Source of the DNA: Dreissena polymorpha
Taxonomy: Eukaryota > Mollusca > Bivalvia > Myida > Dreissenidae
Assembly: GCF_020536995.1 (NCBI RefSeq)
Contig: NC_068366.1
Coordinates: 27,150,532-27,214,531, forward strand
Direction of reading: 5' to 3'
DNA length: 64,000 nucleotides
Positions 19,776-29,858 of this stretch are shown one piece after another. The number at the start of each line of letters is the position of its first letter. The first letter of the stretch is position 1. The notes under the pieces are model-generated. The model worked only from the letters and a program-made list of their open reading frames with translations. It made no database searches and was not told the origin of the DNA. Made by a program: the position numbers and the translations under genes.

Positions 19776-22400
19776 GCTAAGCATTGGCACCCGTTGTGCG
19801 TTGCTCTTGTTGTTGTTGTTTTTTTTGGAGGGGGGGGGGATTCTATCAACTGATTTTTTTACAACATTATATGCATATCACTTAATAGACTTTTCTAAGG
19901 CAACACGAAACACTTCAGACTTAAATATCTAAATTACAAGTTCAGATTTTGATCTTATAGTGGACATGTGATCATTTGACTTCACTCAGTGCCAACTCAC
20001 AATCCTTGACTATCAGACACTTTTACACGTGAGGAAGTTACAGTGTAGTTTGCAACATGCCAATTGCGTGGTTGTGCTTCTAAAATATTAATACAAGCCA
20101 TATTGTTTTTGAATTTATTTTTTCTTGGAGTAAGAACCCACCTTGAAGGATGAAATTGAAATACAATTATAATTGTATTGTGTTTCACCATTTCCTTGTG
20201 CACAAGGATGAAACCAAACCTACACAACATGCTAGAGCGTATGATGGTCAGCAATGATTTTACAGTGAGCCTGCAAGGAATGTAGTCATATTATAAAAGT
20301 ACATGTGCAATTTTATATCACAATCTTCACTCATAACCAAGATAAGTTTGACAAATATCACATCTGAAAAGACCCCAAGGGTAGAAAATTAAACACTTTG
20401 TTAAATTTAACTTCAAGATTTATTTCTAAAGAGCTTATTTATCTCAAATATACATATTACAGAATAATGCAAACTTAATAATATCGAATAACGTGAATTC
20501 CGTACTTTTCTCTCTTTTGTTTCTCTATCACAGTACACAGCGCCGGCTAACAAGTTAATTTCACAACATGGTCGGCACGTTCATATTTCAATTAACAACA
20601 TATTACAACAGGATCCATAATTCAAGATTTTTTCAAATGATGATGAAATAGAGGATATATGTTAATGTCAATGTTTCTTTTATGCCCCTTTTTCAAGAAA
20701 ATAATGAACAGCTGTTTCCCTTTCACTGAAAAGTTACCATTTCTCCCGTGCAGTGCCTCAATACAGTTCAAAACACCAAATGACGCCATTAGTGTGACGA
20801 AATGATGGCATAATACCAGCAGAATTCTCCAGTTAAACTCATTTAAAATGTAAATAAACGGTGACAAATGATAAATTTAAAAAAAAATTGTTGGATTCGT
20901 CGGAATGTCGATTTTAATTCACTAGTTATCATAGAAAATATATATATAATTATTAACGATAATCTAAACATACAAAAAGGAGTTCCGAAAATGTGTTAAT
21001 TTCACCGGTAAAAATAACAATTTGTTTATTGTTACTGCTGTTAGGTCACTGCAGAAATGTCATATTTTATCATAAGGTATCAAAGAAACCCACATCCGAC
21101 ATCAGCTTACCAGGGCTGTTACATTCTGATTTCTATCCACGGTTTGTTATAGTAATGCCCATTTAAATTTTTTATTAACTTATTTATTGATCACCCAGAG
21201 TTGTTCATTCTTTCAAACGCCGTTTGCATATATGGACCAGCAAAGAAATAACGAACACGTTTTCAAAGACCAATTTTAATTGGAAGCTTATGACATCACT
21301 TTCTTCAAAAATGCCTATATTTTCACTATATAATTCAGTGTAAAAGGGAAAACGCAACATTTTGCACACAGAGACAGCCAAAACCATACATTTTCTTAAA
21401 GGAAATTCTAGGCTAAATCGATTTAAGCAATAAAAAAGATATGTCATTCTTAAACCAGAATGAATTTGACACAATTCAAAATCGACTGTTTTGCTTCACA
21501 TTTTTTTCCGTACAATTTCTAGTGAAATGTTATCTTTTTCAGTGCAATTTTTACTATAGTCTCTAACTCTTAACATATTTCAGGGATTTAGTGGTGAACA
21601 GCTATTTCTGCCATATCTATATCAACAAAAGATAAACCAGAACAATAGTCTAAAGAGTTAAACATGCTTTCAGGTAAACTATGATTTTTTTCAGAGACTA
21701 CACAACAAAATTATTTAGTATAATGTAACCTGTAAGCGCTATAGGTTGAATTACACTAACTCCATTGCCCATAGGGTCCCATTATAGAACTGACAACTTT
21801 CAAAGCATTTTTCTTGTATTTCCTACGCATCACATTTTGCAAGACAGGTATCATTTAAAGATAAATCTGCCATCTTTCAATAAATACATTCAAAAGTATA
21901 TGGTCTCGCAACTTCTAAGAAAGTAAAATTCGCCCCAAGGCAAGCTACCTGGGAAACCCGAGTTTTGGAAGTGAAATTACAACAATCACTGTACGTCAAT
22001 AAATGCACCCAAAGCATTAATTGTTCAACCTAATCCCCAACGAAATGCACCAACATGTTGCAGACACACATAGGATGCAGGAAATAATCACAAAAAGCAT
22101 AGGTGTGATCGCTGAATTGCTTTTAAACCCAAAGAGAAAAGGAACTCCTTTAAAATAAGCACCTCTTTTGATACAAAATGATTTAGTGTAATGTAACCGA
22201 TATGAGAAACTAATACTGCCAGTGTAATATGCTGAAGTTTTACATTAAAATATTATTATTCTGGCAGCTCGTGAAATATGCCTGGCACTCTGTTGTATCT
22301 CCTGCCCACCATTTTCTTTTATAAATTTACACAAATCTCCGAAATAATAATTATACCTTGGTCAATCCACTCTGCATAATTCCATAGAAAAAATCACATC
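19776..22400. other. Long intergenic stretch, nothing recognised
   Basis: AT-rich sequence on both strands with scattered frames of up to 89 codons that lack recognisable domains or splice context. I see no repeat family with clear ends. Confidence 0.5.
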
Positions 22401-22898
22401 CCTGCTGATTTTAATCTGGCTCATGTGAACTACTAAGTCACTGGATCAAATCTTAGAAAGTCATTATCACTCTAGAGGTCACATTTATGACTCAAGCTTG
22501 ATGAAACTTTGTCAGAATGACCTCGACAATATCGAGTCCAACTTCGAATCTGGGTCATCTTTATCATCCAAGAAACAGGTCATCTTGTCAAATCTTCTAG
22601 GTCACCAAGTCAAATCTTAGAAAAACAATCGGACTTCGCTAGAAGCAACATTTATGACTCGAACTTAATAATGCTTGCTCAGAATCTTTTTCTTGTCAAT
22701 AATCTAGGTGGTGTTTGAATTGCTTTGGTCTCAAAACTAGGTCACTAGGTCAAATGGTAGAAACACCTTGTAATCGGTAATAGAGGACACCTTTATCACT
22801 TAATCAAGATGAAATTTGTTAACAGTGTTTATCTTTACAATATTATAATGCCAAGTTTGAAACTAGTCATTTGCATAAAAAAAACTAAATCACCAGGG
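22401..22898. repeat. Worn tandem-type bivalve repeat
   Basis: Repeated degenerate phrases such as CTAGAGGTCACATTTATGAC, TTGATGAAACTTTGTCAGAA and GTCAAATCTTAGAAA recur at roughly 160-180 bp. This looks like an old copy of an array related to family b. Confidence 0.55.
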
Positions 22899-23150
22899 TC
22901 GTATTCCAGAAGCATCTTAAGTTAAATTTTATTTTTATCATTAAATTGGGAAATTTTCTTAAGTGTTTCTTTTCCTTTTGCAATAGTTTGGCATCAAGCA
23001 TTACATAAAAATAACATTATAATGTCAATGTTATTTTAGGAATACCAAAAGAAAAATGTGATTCCTTATCTAGAAAAGAAATACAAAACATTGTAATTTT
23101 GAACTTATTTAAGAAACGACTTAAGATGTTTCTGGAATACCACTCCAGGA
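22899..23150. mobile_element. MITE with ~28-bp inverted ends
   Basis: GGTCGTATTCCAGAAGCATC with TTAAGT at the left pairs with ACTTAAGATGTTTCTGGAAT and ACCACTCC at the right. The interior is AT-rich and noncoding. Confidence 0.87.
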
Positions 23151-24580
23151 CATAATCTTAGAAAAAAATTGTTACTACTCTAGGGTCCAAATGTATGACT
23201 CAATCTTGATGAAACTTGTCAGGATGTTACTCATGTATCCTGAAATACCTTCTGTTTGTTCTCTTCTGGGTTATGTGTGTTCATTAGGTAGAGTTTCCAC
23301 AAATGGTTTTCCTCAAACCCCTGGTGAGCGCTCCAAGACCACCATGGCCCTTTGAAACCTATCGCTAGATTTTTAAATTTCGCACAAACATTCAGCTTGT
23401 ATAAATTTATTTCAATACTGGTTCCCTCCACATCATAAAATGACCACTATCTTGTATTTAGTCACTGTTTTCCAGAAACATAATAGCATGTCTCTGAGAG
23501 AAAATTTTATTGGACTCTTTATACGAAATACATGGCAAACTGACAAACATAAAATGTATGTAATTAAATGCCATTTCTCGAATCCAAACTTGATTCTCAA
23601 TTTTATTTTGAGACAGAATTTCTTGCTAGGTTCACCCAAAGGTCACATTATAAATCTACTTGAAACTTGTCTACTTCTTTCAAAACCTGCAGTCATACAT
23701 AATTATACATCCTTCGGTGTAATTTAAAATTGTGAATATCCAATTATATTGCCAATACCATTCGTGACCGACAAATTGATGGTATTCCCACATTATTATA
23801 GATATGTATTAAAACTATGCATATCCTATCTGTTCAATTATTTATTTATCTTGTAACTATGTTATGTTGATGTAATATTGAAGAAACAAATTTACAGTGA
23901 TACAACGAATTCTTTAGAAGCCTAGCTCTACTGGGATTTGAACCCACACCTACAAACATTAGAGACATTAATGAGAATGTTCATGCGTATAGAGGTGCGT
24001 AATGTATATTGTATTCATAATGATTGTATTGCTACTACTTATTTTCCCTTTCCTGATTAAAGTTTCCTATGTACGTCTTTTCTCGCCTTAGCTGTGGTTT
24101 AATTAGTGCAGTTGTCAGTTACTTGCAGAAGTTTGTCCATTTAGTACTAGAGTAATGTTAAACCATCTAGCCCTGGAAAAGTGTGAGTTGTTTTACTTAC
24201 CGCCGTGCTATGATTGGAAAACTGTGAAAATCCCATAAAAAAAACAACAAAATGTTTCCCATGGACAACTTTTGATAATACTTAAAATAAATATTTTAAT
24301 TGGCGTTTTTAAATACTATACTATGTCTTGTCAAACCTACCATGTAATAAATACATAACTAAAATATATATAGATAATCTTACTTTGGAAAATATTAAAC
24401 CATATCAATGATTGATTATAAATGATATGCCCCTTCAACTTTACATACCCCGGTACACTATTTTGTAATCAATAGTTAAAAAATAGTTGATATAAGTGAA
24501 GTTTGGAAATAAACGTGGAATGCTGGGAATCATTTTCCTATGGACACGTTATGTTTAGAACTTCACTTTATCTCCTTGTA
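23151..24580. other. Intergenic stretch, nothing firm
   Basis: A worn phrase CAATCTTGATGAAACTTGTC near 23200 continues the older repeat. A tRNA B-box-like GGTTCAAATCC is present on the minus strand near 23935, but no A box or cloverleaf was found. No gene was recognised. Confidence 0.45.
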
Positions 24581-24810
24581 TTAACCCATTAATGCCTAGT
24601 GAACTCTCCCATCCTTCTAAGTTGGATCAATTTATTTCCAAAATTAGGGATGTCTAGTATATTTATTTCTATATTTAGAACAATTCTTACAGAAATTCCT
24701 TTAAGCAAACAGTGTAGACCCAGATGAGACGCCACATCATGCGGCGTCTCATCTAGGTTTACGCTGTTTGCAATGTCCTTTTTTCAGGACGCTAGGCATG
24801 AATGAGTTAA
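24581..24810. mobile_element. TTAA-ended MITE, related second family
   Basis: It begins TTAACCCATTAATGCCTAG and ends CTAGGCATGAATGAGTTAA. The central stem GATGAGACGCCACATCATG and CGGCGTCTCATC resembles the stem of the MITE at 17313, although the ends differ. Confidence 0.88.
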
Positions 24811-25723
24811 TTTGGTGACTATTCATTGTAGCAATGTCAAAGTAACTTAAATTATTTTTCTCCTCATATTTCTTTTAAGTCTTTTTGCTATACCTTTTTG
24901 ACAGACACAATAAATCTATACTTTTAATCAGTGTGAATTATTATTTCCAAATTTTGAGTTCTATATTCTAAAGTGTCTTATAATCCTGATCCTGTATTGT
25001 ATGTACACGCTTTAGTACATGCTTTAGTTGTCATACTTGAACATTAAACAGTTTAAAGCCAATTGATTCCTATCATCTTTAAATCATGTTAATACTAGTC
25101 TACATTTGCATCTAACATAGCCAATTTGATAAATTGTTTGAAGTTTCCATATTTTTTTATATTTCATTAATTTCTAACATCATGTGCTTTGCGCAAAAAT
25201 TAAGATTGAACTATACATGTATGTGCTGTTTGGTTTTGTTTGCCTTCAAGCCCGCTACAAGTTTAACTGGTTTTTTGGAGCCTTTGTGTTGCAGCTCTTG
25301 ACTTGGTCTGCACAAAACTAAAGGACATTGTATGAATCTCAATAGCATTAGCAAAATTTAATGGGAATTTCATAATGGAAACAATAATGTTTACAAAGAA
25401 TGATTGTTTATTTTTGGAGGACATCACCAAAACTGGTCAGGTAATTAACTTGATGCATCAATACATATACACAGTAATGGTAGCATCGGACTTAATATGT
25501 ACAAGATAGTTTTATTGATAGTCGCCCTTAAGTTCCACTAAAATGGTTGGAAGTTTGAAAATTTTGCAATTCTCCGTCCTGTGACAACTAAACATGCAAA
25601 AGAATGGGCTAAACATTTGATAATTGATAGGCAATGTAGAAGGCAACAAGACCTGAATTTGTGAAACACAATGCCCCCAGCTACGATTTGAAGACACACA
25701 GCAGCTATTTGACAGAAAGTCCA
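24811..25723. other. Intergenic stretch, nothing recognised
   Basis: AT-rich, without exon-like blocks. A minus-strand AATAAA-type hexamer (TTTATT on plus) near 25510 has no gene that I can attach to it. Confidence 0.45.
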
Positions 25724-27350
25724 AGGCCCATTACTTGGTCACAAATCAATGGACCGAAACTAAACTCACACTTCATTTGTTAGTCATGTAGGTTGACTCA
25801 CATACCAAAAATAAGGTAAATATCTCTTAGCATTTTGAAACAAGGGCTGTTTGTAAAACATGCATGCCCACCATATGGGCTGTCAGTTGTAGTGGCAGCC
25901 ATTGTGTGAATACGTTTTTTGTCTCTGTGACCTTGACCTTTGACCTAGTGACCTGAAAATCATTAGGGGTCATCTGCAAGTCATGATCAATGTACCTATG
26001 AAGTTTCATGATCCTAGGCGTAAGCTTTCTTGAGTTATCATCCGGAAACTATTTTACTGTGTAAAGTCACAGTGACCTTGACCTTTGACCAAGTGACCTG
26101 AAAATCAATAGGGGTCATCTGCAAGTCATGATCTATGTACCTATGAAGTTTCATGATCCTAGGCGTAAGCATTCTTGAGTTATCATCCGGAAACCATTTA
26201 ACTGTGTCAAGTCACCGTGACCTTTGACCTAGTGACCTTAAAATCGATAGGGGTCATCTGCCAGTCATGATCAATGTACCTATGAAGTTTCATGATCCTA
26301 GGCATAAGCGTTCTTGTGTTATCATCCGGACACCATTTTTCTGTGTCGAGTCACCGTGACCTTGACCTTTGACCTAGTGACCTAAAAATCAATAGGGGTC
26401 ATCTGCAAGTCATGATCAATGTACCTATGAAGTTTCATGATCCTAGGCGTAAGCATTCTTGAGTTATCATCCGGAAACCATTTAACTGTGTCAAGTCACC
26501 GTGACCTTTGACCTAGTGACCTTAAAATCGATAGGGGTCATCTGCCAGTCATGATCAATGTACCTATGAAGTTTCAAGATCCTAGGCATAAGCGTTCTTG
26601 TGTTATCATCCGGACACCATTTTTCTGTGTTGAGTCACCGTGACCTTGACCTTTGATCTAGTGACCTAAAAATCAATAGGGGTCATCTGCAAGTCATGAT
26701 CAATGTACCTAGGAAGTTTCATGATCCTAGGCATAATCGTTCTTGCGTTATCATCCGGAAACCATTTTACTGTTTCGAGTCACTGTGACCTTGACCTTTG
26801 ACCTAGTGACCTGAAAATCAATAGGGGTCATCTGCGAGTCATGATCAATGAATCTATGATGTTTCATAATCCTAGGCGTAAATGTACTTGAGTTATCATC
26901 CGGACACCATTCGGTGGACGGACCGACCGACCTACCGACATGTGCAAAACAATATACCCCCTCTTCTTCGAAGGGGGGCATAACAAACAACAAACGTCAA
27001 AAATAAATGGACATGAACAAAACTCAAACTTCATCTGTAAGTCAATGTCGGTAGACTTGCTTTCTAAAACTCAGCTAACTATCTAAAAGCGTTGCATAAA
27101 AAAACTTCCCAAAAATGTTATTATAGAGAAAAAATTAAGTACAAGCCCATAACATTGCCAACAATCAATGAACAGGAGCGAAAATCACACTTATCTATTA
27201 ATCATGTACATGCAGGTAGTCCCACAAGCCAAAAAATCAGGTAAATACATGTATCTGAAAGCGTTTCGTAAAATCCTCCGCAAAAAATGGAAATTTTCCA
27301 AGTCCAAAGCCCATAATTTTGCCAAAAATCAATTGATGGAACAAAACTAA
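25724..27350 (-). repeat. Bivalve repeat family o, split by a tandem-bearing element
   Basis: Pieces at 25724-25850 and 26995-27350 share phrases such as GGCCCATTACTTGGTCACAA / GCCCATAATTTTGCCAAAAA and ACTCACACTTCATTTGTTAG / AATCACACTTATCTATTAAT. The element at 25851-26983 lies between them. Confidence 0.6.
25851..26983 (-). mobile_element. Element with six to seven 139/145-bp TGACCT-rich units
   Basis: In minus orientation it begins with TGCCCCCCTTCGAAGAAGAG and GGGGTATATTG, the same head as the element at 1765, and ends ACAAACAGCCCTTG. Inside, TCATGATCAATGTACCTATG recurs at 25981, 26126, 26265, 26410, 26549, 26694 and 26839, so the spacing alternates 145 and 139 bp. Each unit holds GTGACCTTGACCTTTGACCT or a six-base-shorter form. 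Confidence 0.87.
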
Positions 27351-28935
27351 CACTGCCATATAAGGAAAAATGCCCCGCCCCCTGGCAGCCATGTTTTTCA
27401 ACCAACTGGCATCATTTTTGAACTCGTCCAAGATATTATCGGGATGAATCTTCCCACCATGTTTCATGAAGATCGGACAGTAAATGTGGCCTCTAGAGTG
27501 TTAACAATATTTTACAATAGCCATATAAGGAAAAATGCCCCGCCCCTTGGAAGCCTTTTTTTTCAAGCAAACATAATTATTTTTGAACTCATCCAAGATA
27601 TAATTGAGACCAATCTTCTGACCAAATTTCATGAAGATTGGACACTAAATGTGGCCTCTAGAGTGTTAACAAGGTTTTACTATAGCCATATATAGCCATA
27701 TAAGGAAAAATGCTCCGTCCCTGGTGGCCATGATTTTAAAGCAACCAAAACCATTTTCGAACTCATCCAAGATATCATTGGGACAAATCTTCTGACCAAG
27801 TTTCATGATGATCGGAAAATAAATGTGACCTCTAGTGTTAACATGGTTTTACTATAGCCATATAAGGAAAATAGCCCCGCACCTGTGGTGGCCATGTTTT
27901 TTAACCAACAGGCATCATTTTTGCACTCGTCCAAGATATTATTAGGATGAATCTTCTGACCAAGTTTCATGAAGATCGGACTATAAATGTGGCCTCTAGA
28001 GTGTTAACAAGATTTTACTATAGCCTCATATAGCCATATAAGAAAAAATGCCTGGCCCCTTGACGGCTATGTTTTTCATGCAAACGTCACCATTTTCAAA
28101 CTCATCCAAGATATCATTAAGACAAATCTTCTGACCATATTTCATCAAGATTGGACAATAAATGTGGCCTCTAGAGTGTTAACAAGGTTTTACTATAGCC
28201 ATATATGGAAAAAATGCCCTGCCCCCTGGCGGCCATGTTTTTCAACCAACCGGCCTCATTTTTGAACTCATCTAAGATATCATTGGGATTAATCTTCTGA
28301 CCAAGTTTCATTAAGATTGGACAATAAATGTGGCCTCTAGAGTGTTAACAAGATTTTACTATAGCCATATAAGGAAAAATGCCCCGCCCCTTGGCAGCCA
28401 TGTTTTTCAATCAAAGGTTACCATTTTTGAACTCATCCAAGATATCAGTGGGACAAATCTTCTGACCAAGTTTCATGAAGATCGGAAAATAAATGTGGCC
28501 TCAAGAGTGTTAACAAGGTTTTACTATAGCCATATAAGGAAAAACGCCCAGCCCCCTGGCGGCCATGTTTTTCAACCAACTGGCATCATTTTCGAACTCG
28601 TCTAAGATATTATTGGGATGAATCTTCTGACCAAGTTTTATGAAGATCAGACAATAAATGTGGCCTCTAGAGTGTTAACAAGATTTTACTACAGTCATAT
28701 TAGGAAAAATGCCCCGCCCCTTGGCAGCCATGTTTTTCAAGCAAACGTAACCATTTTTTAACTCATTCAAGATATCATTGAAACCATTCTTCTGACCAAA
28801 TTTCATGAAGATTGGACGATAAATGTGGCCTCTAGAGAGTTAAGAAGGCAAATGTTGACAACGCACAACGGACGACAGACAAAAAGCGATCACAAAAGCT
28901 CACCATGAGCACGTTGTGCTCAGGTGAGCTTAAAA
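27351..28935 (-). mobile_element. Bivalve repeat family b: nine ~165-bp units with terminal hairpin
   Basis: Units carry AGCCATATAAGGAAAAATGC, CCCGCCCCCTGGCGGCCATG, CTCATCCAAGATATCATTGG and AATAAATGTGGCCTCTAGAG. CCATATAAGG recurs near 27356, 27521, 27696, 27858, 28033, 28199, 28365, 28530 and 28695. The plus-strand right end has AAAGCGATCACAAAAGCTCA and a hairpin at 28896-28930 made of GCTCACCATGAGCAC and GTGCTCAGGTGAGC. Frames through the array are shadows. Confidence 0.88.
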
Positions 28936-28939
28936 AAAA

Positions 28940-28990
28940 CTCCCGGTCGCTAGGCAGAAACTATATCCATTACATCATGGCGACATTTCA
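28940..28990 (-). mobile_element. tRNA-derived SINE head fragment
   Basis: On the minus strand GTCGCCATGATGTAATGGAT and CTGCCTAGCGACCGGGAG resemble the A-box half of the SINE at 44000-44164. The B-box half is not present. Confidence 0.5.
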
Positions 28991-29744
28991 AGTGTTCATA
29001 ATGAAGATTAAGCAGTCCAGCTACCTCATGGTCAATGACACCTCTTAGTCAAAAGAATTATGAATGATGGATATAGCTGTTGCTTACTGCTTTGTTACTC
29101 TTGTCACAAAACGTCATCATTAAATTAATGCCAATGCACATGCTAAAGAGTATGTATTACAGCATACAGTTTCATCACGCTGAAATTAATACTTCATGAG
29201 ATATGCACAATTAGGCTAACTTATGGACATTGGCAAAATCTATATTTGTATTACCTCCCTTCAAAAGTGAGGCCATTAAATCCACATACAACGAAAGAAT
29301 TCACAATGGCGACTTCTACATCTTTATGGATGTGATGCTGAGGTCTGAACAAGTAGTAAGAATTATGACAGGTAAACATTCAATATGTTCAAGAACACAA
29401 AATAAATTGATGGTTGGTAATGAAATAGGCATTGTGTTTTCCCTATGACTGTGTTGTGTAACTTAAGACAACGAGTTGGACAATTTCTGAGATTTTGATT
29501 TCTCTTATCCTTCTAGCCTTACAATTCATAAACTACCATGGAGCCAGAAGCAATTTAAGAAGAAAAACACCTTTTTCATGAAAATTCCAAATTCATAGTA
29601 TAGCATCCCTTTAAGGTGTTTCATTTAAGATCACTATAATAACAACACATGATATAACAAGCAATTTCTTTAATATGCCTTTCACATCTATAAATTAATA
29701 TTTCAAAGTTTATGTAAAACTAATCCCTGGAGTGTTTCTGTGAG
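28991..29744. other. 3' flank of NDUFB2
   Basis: No repeat was recognised. On the minus strand an ATTAAA hexamer at 29669-29674 lies about 70 bases past the NDUFB2 stop and could serve as its polyadenylation signal. Confidence 0.45.
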
Positions 29745-29858
29745 TTAGCGTTGTTTGAGGGGCACGTATCCGGGCGGATAGATGTCCTCCTCGTCCGGAG
29801 GAATACCCAGCTCCTCATCTGTCCATTTGGCTACCTGCTCATTGACAGGGTTGGGGTC
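29745..29858 (-). CDS. NDUFB2: NDUFB2 last coding exon
   Basis: The minus-strand acceptor is CTGTTTGCAG|GACCCC, followed by 37 codons and TAA, phase 0. WTDEELGIPPDEED is diagnostic. The first 24 coding bases (DPNPVNEQ) and the acceptor are repeated about 20 more times in the adjacent intronic array. Confidence 0.92.
   Translation of the reverse strand, partial: DPNPVNEQVAKWTDEELGIPPDEEDIYPPGYVPLKQR

Noticed and set aside
21205-21474. Minus-strand 89-codon frame
   Set aside because: No recognisable motif, no clear splice or start context; the frame length is expected by chance in 64 kb.
23925-23970. tRNA gene on the minus strand
   Set aside because: A good B box (GGTTCAAATCC) is present, but no A box at the proper distance and no acceptor stem could be paired.
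27202-28605. Several open frames of 60-91 codons with [13 protein letters not shown]-type repeats
   Set aside because: They are translations of the 165-bp family b units; similar frames appear at 53264 and 59533 wherever the array lies.
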